A stretch of 64,000 nucleotides of DNA from Pseudonocardia ammonioxydans (lineage in GTDB: Bacteria > Actinomycetota > Actinomycetes > Mycobacteriales > Pseudonocardiaceae): contig NZ_FOUY01000001.1 of assembly GCF_900115005.1 (NCBI RefSeq), forward strand, positions 434,001 through 498,000. The letters run 5' to 3'. Below are positions 18,902 through 27,160 of the stretch, piece by piece. Position 1 is the first letter of the stretch, and every line of letters starts with the position of its first letter. The translations under genes were made by a program, and so were the position numbers. The notes below the pieces were generated by a model that was given only the letters and a program-made list of their open reading frames with translations, searched no databases and was not told where the DNA came from.

Positions 18902-19438
18902 TCAGCGCCGCCGGACCCAGTCCTGCTCCTGCGCCGCCCCGGCGAGCTTGCCCAGGATCCCGTTGAGCGTCGCCACCTCCTCGGCGGTGAGCAGGCCCGC
19001 CCAGTCCCGCTCCCGCCGGTTGTGCGTGCCGAACGTCTCCGCCAGCCGGTCCGACCCGTCCGCGGTCAGGCTCAGCACCACGGTGCGCCGGTCCCGCGGG
19101 TCGTCGGTGCGCTGCACCAGCCCGGCCGCCTCGAGCGTCTTGGCCAAGCTGGACACGGCGGCCCGGCTCATCCCGGCCAGCTCCGCGCACCGGCCCGCCT
19201 CCTGCGGGCCGCAGATCCACAGCGTGAACAGCATCCGGAACGCCGACCAGCTCCAGCCGGCCGGGCGGTGCACGGTCGACTCCAGGTCGTAGACGATCGC
19301 CGACGCGACCCGGTGCAGCAACAGCACCATCGCCATCGCGGAGCGGTCGATACCGGGCAGGCGCTCCCCGGCCCGGTCGAGGGCGACCTCGGTGAACGAC
19401 AGGAACCCCTCCGGCACGGGATCGGGGCTCGTGGACAC
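18902..19438 (-). CDS. MarR family transcriptional regulator
   Basis: A 178-residue MarR protein. The winged helix covers about residues 65-135 with RCAELAGMSRAAVSSLAKTLEAAGL as its core and the wing TDDPRDRRTVVLSLTADG. It lies upstream of the MBL/monooxygenase/homogentisate operon in the same direction and probably controls it through the palindrome at 18806-18821. The GTG at 19436-19438 is 7 nt after the minus-strand -10 element TACGAT (19446-19451), so translation is probably leaderless. This promoter overlaps that of the divergent gene at 19464. Confidence 0.85.
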   Translation of the reverse strand: MSTSPDPVPEGFLSFTEVALDRAGERLPGIDRSAMAMVLLLHRVASAIVYDLESTVHRPAGWSWSAFRMLFTLWICGPQEAGRCAELAGMSRAAVSSLAKTLEAAGLVQRTDDPRDRRTVVLSLTADGSDRLAETFGTHNRRERDWAGLLTAEEVATLNGILGKLAGAAQEQDWVRRR

Positions 19439-19445
19439 ACCGCCG

Positions 19446-19455
19446 ATCGTAGGCT
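19446..19455. promoter_or_regulatory. overlapping divergent -10 elements
   Basis: On the minus strand TACGAT (19446-19451) precedes the MarR GTG by 7 nt; on the plus strand TAGGCT (19450-19455) precedes the GTG at 19464 by 8 nt. The two hexamers share 2 bp, so RNA polymerase could not open both at once. Confidence 0.45.
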
Positions 19456-19463
19456 CCGCCGGT

Positions 19464-20075
19464 GTGACGACCGACGACCCGACCGCGCCGGCGCTGCGCG
19501 GCCGCCCGCAGCCGTCCGGACCACCACGGACCGTCCCGCTCGACCCGGCCGGGCTGGACGACGAGCGCGCCGCCCTGCACGCCCGCATCGCCACCGGCCC
19601 GCGGAAGGCCCAGGCCCGGGTCCCGCTGGTCGACGACGGCGACCGCCTCCTCGGCCCGTTCGGCGTGATGCTGTTCTCGCCGCGGATCGGGGACGCCGTG
19701 CAGCAGGTCGGGGCGGCCCTGCGCGTCGACGACGACCTCCCGCCCCGGCTGCGCGAGCTGGCGGTGCTCGCCGTCGCCGCGCACCACCGCAGCGCGTTCG
19801 AGTGGACGGCGCACGAGGACCTGGCCCGCGAGTGCGGCCTGTCCGGCCCGCAGCTGCAGGCACTGCTCGACGGCGCGGTCCCCGACGGGCTCGACGACGC
19901 CGAACGGGTCGCCCTCGACACCGTCCGGGCCCTGCTGAGCGGCCACGACCTCGACGACGACCGGTACGCCGCCGCGCTGGCCGCGCTCGGCCGGGACACC
20001 CTCGCCGCGCTGGTCTGGCTGACCGGCTACTACGGGATGCTCGCGACCGCGCTGGCCGTCTTCCGCCCGGGCTGA
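19464..20075 (+). CDS. carboxymuconolactone decarboxylase-like (AhpD fold) protein
   Basis: A 203-residue protein with the CMD/AhpD all-helical domain at about residues 60-170: LPPRLRELAVLAVAAHHRS, then FEWTAHEDLARECGLS, and later ALVWLTGYYGMLATALAVF. The AhpD CxxC redox pair is absent, so a peroxidase-reductase role is unlikely and a CMD-type lyase or binding role is more probable. It is divergent from the MarR regulator with only 25 bp between start codons, so the MarR protein probably governs it. The start GTG 19464 is chosen from its -10 element; longer frames would run into the MarR gene. Confidence 0.75.
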   Translation: MTTDDPTAPALRGRPQPSGPPRTVPLDPAGLDDERAALHARIATGPRKAQARVPLVDDGDRLLGPFGVMLFSPRIGDAVQQVGAALRVDDDLPPRLRELAVLAVAAHHRSAFEWTAHEDLARECGLSGPQLQALLDGAVPDGLDDAERVALDTVRALLSGHDLDDDRYAAALAALGRDTLAALVWLTGYYGMLATALAVFRPG

Positions 20076-20180
20076 GCAGCCTGCGCAGGCCGCGCAGCCG
20101 CCCGCGCCCGCACGGCGTTGCCCGTTCCCCGATCGTCGCGGATGCTGGAGCGGCAGCCCGGTGCGTGGAAGGAGGCGGCG

Positions 20181-20621
20181 ATGGACACGGTCATCAACCA
20201 GACGGACACCGCCGTGGACCGCTCGGTCGCCGGTGCGATGCACACCTTCCCCAAGACCTGCGGGCCGGCGACGACCGTCGCCGACGCCCGGGCCTTCTTC
20301 GGCAACCCGAAGGTGCACGCCCTGCTGGTGGTCGACAAGGGCGTGCTCGTCGCGGTCGTCGAGCGTGCTGACCTGGCCGGGTGCGACGAGCGGGCCCCGG
20401 CCGCCCCCGCCGGGGCGCTGGGCGACCGGGTCGTCGCCCCCGCCGACGACCTGCGCGCCACCTGGGACGCGATGGCCGCCGCCGGGCGGCGCCGGGTCGC
20501 CGTCGCCGACGACGCCGGCCGGCTGGTCGGCCTGCTGTGCCTGAAGCGCTCCGGGCGCGGATTCTGCTCGGACGCCGGGATCCAGGCCCGGATCGACGAG
20601 CGTGCCGCCGCCCGGCCGTGA
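20181..20621 (+). CDS. CBS domain pair protein
   Basis: A 146-residue cytoplasmic protein made of two CBS motifs (about residues 20-65 and 85-130), visible in VADARAFFGNPKVHALLVVD and ATWDAMAAAGRRRVAVADDAGRLVGLLCL. Stand-alone CBS pairs bind adenine nucleotides and sense energy state. GGAAGGAGG precedes ATG 20181. It lies between the CMD-like gene and the aldo/keto reductase with no obvious functional tie. A 20-bp tandem repeat follows its stop codon. Confidence 0.75.
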   Translation: MDTVINQTDTAVDRSVAGAMHTFPKTCGPATTVADARAFFGNPKVHALLVVDKGVLVAVVERADLAGCDERAPAAPAGALGDRVVAPADDLRATWDAMAAAGRRRVAVADDAGRLVGLLCLKRSGRGFCSDAGIQARIDERAAARP

Positions 20622-20660
20622 ACCCACCCGCTGTGCCGTGGGCCCACCCGCTGTGTCGTG
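20618..20660. repeat. 20-bp tandem repeat after the CBS gene
   Basis: Two full units GTG(A/G)(A/G)CCCACCCGCTGTG(C/T)C start at 20618 and 20638, and a third partial copy starts at 20658. They begin in the stop region of the CBS gene. No hairpin is formed, so this is a slippage-type repeat and not a terminator. Confidence 0.6.
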
Positions 20661-20783
20661 AGCCCACCCACCCGCGGAATCCCCGGACCGGGTGCGGACG
20701 CTGAACGGGGCAGCACCTCCGATCCACAGCCGCACGCGACGCCGGAGTCGCCGGCCCGGTCCCGACGACGGGAGGACCCGCCG

Positions 20784-21728
20784 ATGCACCCCGGCGACAC
20801 GCTCCACTCCTCCGACACGCTGCGTCCCGACGACACCCTGCATCCCGACGACGCCCGGCACCCCGACGACGCCCAGCACCCCGACGGCGTGCTGGCCCTG
20901 CGCAACGGCACCCGGCACGGGGACGTCACCGTGCCCCGCCTCGGTTTCGGCGTCTCCGGCTCGCGGGACACCCGCGCCGCGGTCACCGAGGCCCTCGCCC
21001 GGGGCTACCGCAGCATCGACACCGCCGCCGTCTACGACAACGAGACCGAGGTCGGCGCGGCACTCGCCGGGTCCGGCCTGGCCCGCGCCGAGGTGTTCGT
21101 CACGACCAAGGTGTGGAACGTCGGCCGGGACCGCGGCGACGCGCTCCGGTCCGCGCAGGAGAGCCTGGACCGGCTCGGGCTCGACCACGTCGACCTGCTG
21201 CTCGTGCACTGGCCGAACGACGACCTGGAGCCCTGCCTGCGGACCTGGGAGGCGATGGAGCAGCTGCTCGCCGACGGGCTGACCCGCGCGGTCGGGGTGT
21301 CGAACTTCCGCCCGTCGCACCTGCGGCGGCTGCGCGGGCTCGGCGGCACCGTGCCTGCACTGAACCAGGTCGAGCTGCACCCGCACCACCAGCAGCGCGA
21401 GCTGCGCGACGTGCACGCCGCGCTCGGCATCGCCACCGGCGCGTGGAGCCCGCTCGGCCGCGGGGCCGTGCTCGACGAACCGGTGCTGCACGCGATCGCA
21501 CAGCGGCACGGGGTCACCCCGGCCCGCGTGGTCCTGCGCTGGCACCTGCAGCAGGGCACGGTCGCGGTGCCGAAGTCCGACGACCCCGCCCGGATCGCGG
21601 CGAACCGGGACCTGACCGGCTTCACCCTGGACGAGGGCGAGCGCCGCGCGATCGCCGCGCTGGACGTGCCGGGCGGGGCCGGCCGGATCGGCCCGGTGCC
21701 GGACCGGGTCGACCGGATCGCCGCCTGA
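20784..21728 (+). CDS. aldo/keto reductase with repetitive N-terminus
   Basis: A 314-residue NADPH-dependent aldo/keto reductase. The catalytic tetrad is complete: Asp and Tyr in DTAAVYDNE, Lys in VTTKVWN and His in LLVHWPN; the cofactor segment VPKSDDPARIAANRDL is near the C-terminus. Before the barrel, residues 5-34 are five copies of a D-T/A-x-H/R-P-D hexapeptide encoded by 18-bp repeats, an addition not found in typical relatives. The start ATG 20784 has GGAGG upstream. Reduction of a broad aldehyde or 2,5-diketogluconate-type substrate is likely, but the substrate is not shown by context. Confidence 0.88.
   Translation: MHPGDTLHSSDTLRPDDTLHPDDARHPDDAQHPDGVLALRNGTRHGDVTVPRLGFGVSGSRDTRAAVTEALARGYRSIDTAAVYDNETEVGAALAGSGLARAEVFVTTKVWNVGRDRGDALRSAQESLDRLGLDHVDLLLVHWPNDDLEPCLRTWEAMEQLLADGLTRAVGVSNFRPSHLRRLRGLGGTVPALNQVELHPHHQQRELRDVHAALGIATGAWSPLGRGAVLDEPVLHAIAQRHGVTPARVVLRWHLQQGTVAVPKSDDPARIAANRDLTGFTLDEGERRAIAALDVPGGAGRIGPVPDRVDRIAA
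20796..20885 (+). repeat. 18-bp coding minisatellite, five units
   Basis: Units begin at 20796, 20814, 20832, 20850 and 20868. Each encodes six residues of the form Asp-(Thr/Ala)-x-(His/Arg)-(Pro/Ser)-(Asp/Ser). It lies at the N-terminus of the aldo/keto reductase. Confidence 0.8.
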
Positions 21729-21741
21729 GGACGGCCCCGGG

Positions 21742-22749
21742 TCAGCGGGCGGCGCGCAGGCCCGCCGCGGCCAGCGGCGCGGTCGCCTCCCCCACGGTCG
21801 CGAAGCCCTCGCCGCGGGTGTCGCCGCGGACGTGCCGCTCGTGGATCCCCTCGGCGATCACCGCGATCTTGAAGTAGGCCAGCCCCCGGTGGAAGGCCCG
21901 GTCCCGCGGCTCCCGCCCGGAGGCCGCGACGTAGCGCTCGACGAGCTCGTCGGCGCCGGGCATCCGCGGGCTCGTCGACGCCGCCGACCCGGCCAGGACC
22001 GGCGCGAAGGCCGGGTCGCCGTAGGCGGTGTGCAGCGCGAGGTCGGCGAGCGGGTCGCCGAGCGTGGCCATCTCCCAGTCGACGAGCGCGCGCACCCGCG
22101 CCGGGTCCTGCGGGTCGGTGATCGCGTTGTCGATCCGGAAGTCGCCGTGCACGACCGACGCGTCGCTCTCGGCCGGGCAGCCGGCGTCGAGCAGGGTGTG
22201 CAGCGCCTCGATGTCGGCGAGCTCGCGGGTCTTCACCCGCTCCCACTGCGAGTACCAGCGGTCGACCTGGCGGCGCAGGTAGCCGGCGGGCTTCCCGGAC
22301 CCGGCGAGGGCACCGGTGGTGACGTCGACCGCGTGCAGCGCGGCCAGCGTGTCGACCAGCGCGAACGCCGTCTCCCGGACCTTCTCGTCGGAGTAGGCGG
22401 CCAGGTCGTCCTCGCTGCGCAGCACCACGCCGTCGACGAACCCGGTGAGCGCGAACGGCACCCCGATCACCGAGGAGTCGGCCAGCGCGACCGCGGGCGC
22501 GACCGGCACCCCCGAACCGGCCAGGGCGCTGACGAACCGGTACTCGCGGCCCATGTCGTGCGCGCTCGGGGTCAGCGTGCCCAGCGGCGGGCGGCGCAGG
22601 ACCCAGACCGACTCGCCGTCGGTGACCCGGTAGGTCAGGTTGGAGCGGCCGCCGGAGAGCAGCCGGGCGGTGACGCCCCCGCGGTAGCCGGCGACGTGCT
22701 CGGCCAGGAAGGCGTCGAGTGCGATGAGGTCGAGACCGTCCGGGTTCAT
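21742..22749 (-). CDS. phosphotransferase family protein (ACAD10-like kinase)
   Basis: A 335-residue protein of the aminoglycoside phosphotransferase/choline kinase fold. The catalytic loop VVHGDFRIDNAI and the metal-binding VDWEMATLGDPLADL are present. Such proteins paired with an acyl-CoA dehydrogenase, as here, resemble the kinase domain of ACAD10/11, which phosphorylates 4-hydroxy acyl-CoAs before their breakdown. The start overlaps the stop of the dehydrogenase gene by 4 bp, which strongly links the two. Both are probably controlled by the TetR protein encoded divergently. Function in hydroxy-acyl-CoA catabolism is an inference from that pairing. Confidence 0.85.
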   Translation of the reverse strand: MNPDGLDLIALDAFLAEHVAGYRGGVTARLLSGGRSNLTYRVTDGESVWVLRRPPLGTLTPSAHDMGREYRFVSALAGSGVPVAPAVALADSSVIGVPFALTGFVDGVVLRSEDDLAAYSDEKVRETAFALVDTLAALHAVDVTTGALAGSGKPAGYLRRQVDRWYSQWERVKTRELADIEALHTLLDAGCPAESDASVVHGDFRIDNAITDPQDPARVRALVDWEMATLGDPLADLALHTAYGDPAFAPVLAGSAASTSPRMPGADELVERYVAASGREPRDRAFHRGLAYFKIAVIAEGIHERHVRGDTRGEGFATVGEATAPLAAAGLRAAR

Positions 22750-23936
22750 CGGCCCGCCTTCCCCGCCCGGCCCACGACGCGGCGGGCGATCGACCAGCGG
22801 TGTGTCTCGGAGGGCCCGTCGTAGATCCGGAACGGGCGCACCTCGCGCAGGAACCGGCCCAGCAGCACGTCCCCGGAGACCCCGAGCGAGCCGCACAGCT
22901 GCAGCGACCGGTCCACCACCCGCCAGACGGCCTCGGCGGTGAAGGTCTTCGCGACCGACACCTCCAGCCCGCCGTTCCGGCCCTGGTCGAGCTCCCAGCA
23001 GGCACGCAGGATCAGCCCGCGCGCGGCGTGGATGTCGATCTCGTTGTCGGCGACCATCGCCTGCGCCATGCCCAGGTCGGCCAGCCGCGACCCGAACACC
23101 TCGCGCTCGGAGGCACGGGCGACGGCGATGTCCTGGGCGCGGCGGGCGATGCCCAGCCAGCGCATGCAGTGCGTCAGCCGGGCCGGGCCGAGCCGGACCT
23201 GGGCGTAGCGGTAGCCCTGGTCCACCTCGCCGAGCACGGCGTCGTCGCCGACCCGGCAGTCGGAGAACTCGACCTCGAGGTGGCCGCCGTAGAGCGACTC
23301 GTCCAGCGTCGGGATGTGCCGGCCGACCGTCATGCCCGGGTTGCCGGCGTCGACCAGGAACATGGTCGCGCCCCCGCGGTCGCCGGGCACCCCGGTGGTA
23401 CGGGCCATGACGATCGAGAACGCCGCACCGTCGGCGCCGGTGATGAACCACTTGCGGCCGTCGATCCGCCAGCCGCCGTCCACCCGGGTCGCGGTGGTGG
23501 CCAGCGCGTCCGGGTCGGAGCCCGCCCCGGGGGCGGGCTCGGTCATCGCGAAGCAGGACCGGATGTCCCCGGCCGCGAGCGGCGCCAGGTAGCGCGCCTT
23601 CTGCTCCTCGGTCGCGATCTGCTCGAGCATGTGGACGTTGCCCTCGTCGGGCGCGGCGATGTTGAGCGCGAGCGGGCCGAGCAACGAGTACCCGGCCTCC
23701 TCGAACACCGGCGCGCGCCCGCACATGTCCAGGCCGTGCCCCCCGAACTCGGGCGACGCGTGCGGGGCGAACACCCCGGCCGCGCGGGCACCGGCCTGCA
23801 GCTCGCGGCGGACGTCCTCGGACGGGACGACACCGTCGTGGGTCTCCTCCACCCCGATCACCGTGTCGCGGACGAAGCGGGCCGTGCGCTCGGCGAGCTC
23901 GGCCACCTCCGGGGCGGGTGTGAAGTCGACGGCCAT
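22746..23936 (-). CDS. acyl-CoA dehydrogenase (ACAD10/11-like)
   Basis: A 396-residue FAD-dependent acyl-CoA dehydrogenase. The segments CFAMTEPAPGAGSDP, KWFITGADGAAFSIVMART and the closing RIYDGPSETHRWSIARR are family hallmarks; the last is typical of the ACAD10/11 branch. It acts on an acyl-CoA thioester and passes electrons to ETF. Together with the coupled phosphotransferase-like gene it probably handles branched or 4-hydroxy acyl-CoAs. A perfect palindrome at 23955-23972, 18 bp before its start, is the probable operator for the divergent TetR regulator. Confidence 0.92.
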   Translation of the reverse strand: MAVDFTPAPEVAELAERTARFVRDTVIGVEETHDGVVPSEDVRRELQAGARAAGVFAPHASPEFGGHGLDMCGRAPVFEEAGYSLLGPLALNIAAPDEGNVHMLEQIATEEQKARYLAPLAAGDIRSCFAMTEPAPGAGSDPDALATTATRVDGGWRIDGRKWFITGADGAAFSIVMARTTGVPGDRGGATMFLVDAGNPGMTVGRHIPTLDESLYGGHLEVEFSDCRVGDDAVLGEVDQGYRYAQVRLGPARLTHCMRWLGIARRAQDIAVARASEREVFGSRLADLGMAQAMVADNEIDIHAARGLILRACWELDQGRNGGLEVSVAKTFTAEAVWRVVDRSLQLCGSLGVSGDVLLGRFLREVRPFRIYDGPSETHRWSIARRVVGRAGKAGR

Positions 23937-23954
23937 GTCTCTCCCTTGCTCGTT

Positions 23955-23972
23955 GGCTAATACTCATTAGCC
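23955..23972. promoter_or_regulatory. TetR operator-like palindrome
   Basis: GGCTAATACTCATTAGCC has perfect 7-bp arms around ACTC. It lies in the divergent region between the acyl-CoA dehydrogenase gene and the TetR gene. Confidence 0.65.
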
Positions 23973-24026
23973 TCCATTGCCCCAGGTCCGTGCAAGCCGA
24001 TGCCGACGGGATCACACCCACAGCTA

Positions 24027-24032
24027 TAGACT
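24027..24032 (+). promoter_or_regulatory. -10 element of leaderless tetR transcript
   Basis: TAGACT ends 7 nt before GTG 24040. A longer frame exists from 23977 but would contain this element. Confidence 0.45.
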
Positions 24033-24039
24033 GCTCCCC

Positions 24040-24606
24040 GTGCGGGAGGCCGAGATCCGGGCGGCCGCGCTGGAGCAGTTCGCCCGGCGCGGCTACGAGG
24101 CGACGACGATGGCCGACATCGGCGCCGCCGTCGGCATGCGCGGGCCCAGCCTCTACAAGCACGTCAGCTCCAAACAGGACCTGCTGGCGTCGGTGATCGA
24201 GGCGACGATGACCACGCTGCTGGCCGAGCACGACGCCGCGGTGTCCGGTGTGGACGAGCTGACCGAGCGGCTGCGCCGGGCCGTCGACGCGCACGTGAGG
24301 TTCCACGCCCGGCACCGGCGGGAGGCCTTCGTCGGGACCCGGGAGCTGCGCAGCCTGACCGAGCCCCGGCGCTCGCAGATCCTGGGCCTGCGGGCCGAGT
24401 ACGAGCAGCGGTTCCGGACCCTGGTCGCCGACGGCGTCGAGGCCGGTGCGTTCACGGTGACGGACCCGCAGCTGGCCTCGTTCGCCCTGCTCGACCTGGG
24501 CATGGGCGTGGCGGTGTGGTTCCGCGAGGACTCGGGGCCGAGCGAGAACCAGGTCGCGTGGCAGCAGGTCGAGTTCGCGTTGCGCCTCGTCGGCGCTATC
24601 CGGTGA
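24040..24606 (+). CDS. TetR family transcriptional regulator
   Basis: A 188-residue TetR repressor. The N-terminal helix-turn-helix spans about residues 1-47 (AALEQFARRGYEATTMADIGAAVGM, then SLYKHVSSKQDLLASV). The C-terminal ligand domain is helical. It starts at GTG 24040, probably leaderless. Divergent from the acyl-CoA dehydrogenase/phosphotransferase pair and sharing the palindrome at 23955-23972, it probably represses them until an acyl-CoA is bound. Its end overlaps the convergent PucR gene by 11 bp. Confidence 0.87.
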   Translation: MREAEIRAAALEQFARRGYEATTMADIGAAVGMRGPSLYKHVSSKQDLLASVIEATMTTLLAEHDAAVSGVDELTERLRRAVDAHVRFHARHRREAFVGTRELRSLTEPRRSQILGLRAEYEQRFRTLVADGVEAGAFTVTDPQLASFALLDLGMGVAVWFREDSGPSENQVAWQQVEFALRLVGAIR

Positions 24607-25750
24607 GCAGGACGACGGCGAGTGCCGCGTCCCGCGGGCGGGTCAGGTCCAGCCCGGTGAGCCGGCCGAACCGGCGCAGCCGGTTGAGCACCGTGTTGCG
24701 GTGGCAGTACAGCGCGCCCGCCACCTCAGACACGCTGCCCGTGTCCAGATAGGCCAGTGCGGTCGCGCGCAGCTGCGCCACCTCGCCGGGACGGGCCGCG
24801 TCCAGCCCGCCCAGCAGCGTGCCGGCCAGCCCGGCGTGGTCGTCGAGCGCCCGGCGGGCCACCAGCGGCCACATCGCGCGCGGCTCCCGTGGCCCCGCCG
24901 CGTCCGGCGGGAGCAGGTGCGCCATCCGCACGACCGCGGACACGGCACCGGGGACCGCACCGAGACCGTCCACGTCGTCGTCGACGACGCAGGCGACGCC
25001 CGCGGTCAGCCGCTCGCGCAGCCGGGCGGCGCCGGGGGCACCGGCCGGCCAGAACGCGGCCACCCCGAACTCGACGTCGCGCAGGTGGACACCGCCGGTC
25101 CGCGCGGCCCGCCCGCGCAGCGTCGCGGCGTGGTCGGCGAGCGCCGCGCACACCGTGAACGTCCCGTCCGCGCGCACGCCGAGCCCGGCCGCGAGCCGGG
25201 CCTCGCGGTGCTCGTCCGCCGGGCCGGGCCGGAACAGCAGGTCCAGGAGCCGGCGCTCGTCGTCGCGCTGCTGCTCGGCGAGCACCGCCTGCTCGCTGAG
25301 GAACGCGACGTGCACCTCGTGCGCGTAGGCGTCGACGACCGCCCACAACCGGTCCGCCCGCGGCGCGAGCACGGCGGGCTCGTCGGAGTGCTCCAGCAGC
25401 GCCGACCAGAGCACCGGGAAGTCCAGCCGCACCGCCCGGACCAGGTCGTCGAGGTCGACCCCCTGCCGCGCGCGGTGCCTGCCGAGCCGGTCCGGGAGGT
25501 CACCGAGCTCGATCCGCCCGTCGGTGCGGTCGAGCTGGTCGACCAGCAACGCCAGCGAGGCCTCGGCGGTGGCGCGCAGGTCCTCGCGGGTCACCGGCTG
25601 GACGGCGTAGTGCCCGTCGGTGTCGAGGCGGGCGAGGAACGCCGAGGCCAGCTCCGGCACCCGGCGCCGCACCCGCGCGACCGTCCGCGTCCAGGCCGCG
25701 CCGGGGTCCGCCTCGGAGTCCACGGCGGTCAGCCTGCCAGTCCCGATCAC
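24596..25750 (-). CDS. PucR/CdaR family transcriptional regulator
   Basis: A 384-residue regulator with a helical N-terminal region, a central GGDEF-like/variable region and a C-terminal helix-turn-helix (ALAYLDTGSVSEVAGALYCHRNTVLNRLRRF), the PucR hallmark. PucR proteins control purine and ureide catabolism. Its GTG overlaps the stop of the M20 amidohydrolase gene (GTGA, 4 bp), so regulator and enzyme are coupled. A perfect CTGTGCA/TGCACAG palindrome at 27052-27067, upstream of the operon, is its likely site. Confidence 0.84.
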   Translation of the reverse strand: MIGTGRLTAVDSEADPGAAWTRTVARVRRRVPELASAFLARLDTDGHYAVQPVTREDLRATAEASLALLVDQLDRTDGRIELGDLPDRLGRHRARQGVDLDDLVRAVRLDFPVLWSALLEHSDEPAVLAPRADRLWAVVDAYAHEVHVAFLSEQAVLAEQQRDDERRLLDLLFRPGPADEHREARLAAGLGVRADGTFTVCAALADHAATLRGRAARTGGVHLRDVEFGVAAFWPAGAPGAARLRERLTAGVACVVDDDVDGLGAVPGAVSAVVRMAHLLPPDAAGPREPRAMWPLVARRALDDHAGLAGTLLGGLDAARPGEVAQLRATALAYLDTGSVSEVAGALYCHRNTVLNRLRRFGRLTGLDLTRPRDAALAVVLLTG

Positions 25751-26985
25751 CCGCCGGCCGGTTCACCGGCCGCGAGCCGGCGCACGACCGCGGTCAGCAG
25801 CTCGACCCCGGCCAGGGCGTCGTCGTCGCGGGTCAGCTCGGCCTCGTTGTGGCTGATCCCGTCGACGCTCGGGACGAACAGCATCACGGTCGGGACGTGC
25901 GCGTTGAGGTGGACCGAGTCGTGCCCGGCCACCGTGGAGATCCGCCGGTGGCTCAGCCCCAGCTCGTCGGCGGCCCGGCGGGCCAGCTCCACGCCCGCCT
26001 CGGGGAACGGCCGGACACCCCAGCGCTGCGCACCGGCGACCTCGATCCCGACCCGGGCGGTCCGCTCGATCGCCGGGATCCGCTCGTGCAGCGTGGCGTC
26101 GGCCCGGGCGAGCAGGTCCTCGTCCGGGCTGCGCAGGTCCAGGTTGAGCACGGCCTCGCGGGCAACGGTCACCGGGCTGTTCGGCTCGACCGCCATCCGG
26201 GACACCGACGTGTGCAGCGGCGCGTCCGGTGTGGACAGCTCGTCGGCGAGCGCCCGGGCCGCCACGACCAGGTGCGCGGCGCCCAGCAGCGCGTCCTGCC
26301 GGTCGGCCATCGGGGTGGAGCCGGTGTGCGACTGGTCGCCCAGCACCCGCAGGTCGTACTTGCGGGCCGCCCAGGTATCGGCGACCAGGCCGATCGTCGT
26401 GCCGGTCTCCTCCAGGACCCGGCCCTGCTCGATGTGGATCTCGGCGTACGCGGCGACGTCGGCGAGCACCGGCGCCTCGGTGCCGGTCTGCCCCATCGCG
26501 GCCAGCCGGTCGCCGACCCGTACGCCCGCCGGGTCGGTGGTGTCGCGGGCCGTGTCCAGGTCCAGCGCGCCGGTGAACACGGCGCTGCCGAACATGCTCG
26601 GCGTGAAGCGCGAACCCTCCTCGTTGAACCAGTTGACGACGGCGAGGTTGAGCGCAGTCCCGCCGGTGCCGGCCACCCGGTGCACGGCGTGGGCCGCGGC
26701 GAGCACGCCGTAGGCGCCGTCGTACCGGCCGCCGCGCGGCTGGCTGTCCAGATGCGACCCGACCAGGACGTACGGGGCGCCCGGGACGGTCTCCCGGAGC
26801 CCGAACTGGTTGCCGATCCGGTCGTAGCGCACGGTGAACCCGCGCCCGGCCAGCAGCTGCTCGAACCAGCGGCGCTGGGCCTCGTCCGCCTCCGATGCGG
26901 CCTCGCGGTGCACACCGCCCCGCTCGGTCGCCCCGAACGCCGACAGCGTCGCGAAGTCCCTGAGGAAGGAGTCGCCGGAGGTCAT
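25747..26985 (-). CDS. M20 family amidohydrolase (N-carbamoyl-L-amino acid hydrolase/allantoate amidohydrolase type)
   Basis: A 412-residue dinuclear metal hydrolase that removes a carbamoyl or ureido group. Metal ligands are visible in GSHLDS (His), GGRYDGAYG (Asp), NEEGSRF (Glu), EIHIEQG (His) and SHNE (His). EIHIEQGRVLEE and GRYDGAYGV place it with HyuC/AllC enzymes rather than peptidases. It is coupled to a PucR regulator and diverges from an MHS transporter, so the three together probably import and hydrolyse a ureide or carbamoyl amino acid. The exact substrate cannot be chosen from sequence. Confidence 0.88.
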   Translation of the reverse strand: MTSGDSFLRDFATLSAFGATERGGVHREAASEADEAQRRWFEQLLAGRGFTVRYDRIGNQFGLRETVPGAPYVLVGSHLDSQPRGGRYDGAYGVLAAAHAVHRVAGTGGTALNLAVVNWFNEEGSRFTPSMFGSAVFTGALDLDTARDTTDPAGVRVGDRLAAMGQTGTEAPVLADVAAYAEIHIEQGRVLEETGTTIGLVADTWAARKYDLRVLGDQSHTGSTPMADRQDALLGAAHLVVAARALADELSTPDAPLHTSVSRMAVEPNSPVTVAREAVLNLDLRSPDEDLLARADATLHERIPAIERTARVGIEVAGAQRWGVRPFPEAGVELARRAADELGLSHRRISTVAGHDSVHLNAHVPTVMLFVPSVDGISHNEAELTRDDDALAGVELLTAVVRRLAAGEPAGG

Positions 26986-27051
26986 GTGCCCATGGCAGCA
27001 CGTCCGCTCCGGCCGGTCATCGGCGACGCGTCACGGCCTGCACGAGCGTGG

Positions 27052-27067
27052 CTGTGCATCTGCACAG
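27052..27067. promoter_or_regulatory. palindrome in the amidohydrolase/transporter divergent region
   Basis: CTGTGCATCTGCACAG has perfect 7-bp arms around TC. It is about 65 bp from the amidohydrolase start and about 95 bp from the transporter start, a good location for PucR control of both. Confidence 0.55.
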
Positions 27068-27160
27068 TCTCGTCGTGGAAGGACGCGACGATCGGGCGTT
27101 CCGCTCGGCGCCCGCGACCCGGATGCTGGCACGACCCACACGACGATCCGGGGAGGCGGC

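Noticed and set aside
20618..20660. CRISPR-like repeat
   Set aside because: The units are directly adjacent with no spacers and number fewer than three, so this is a simple tandem repeat.
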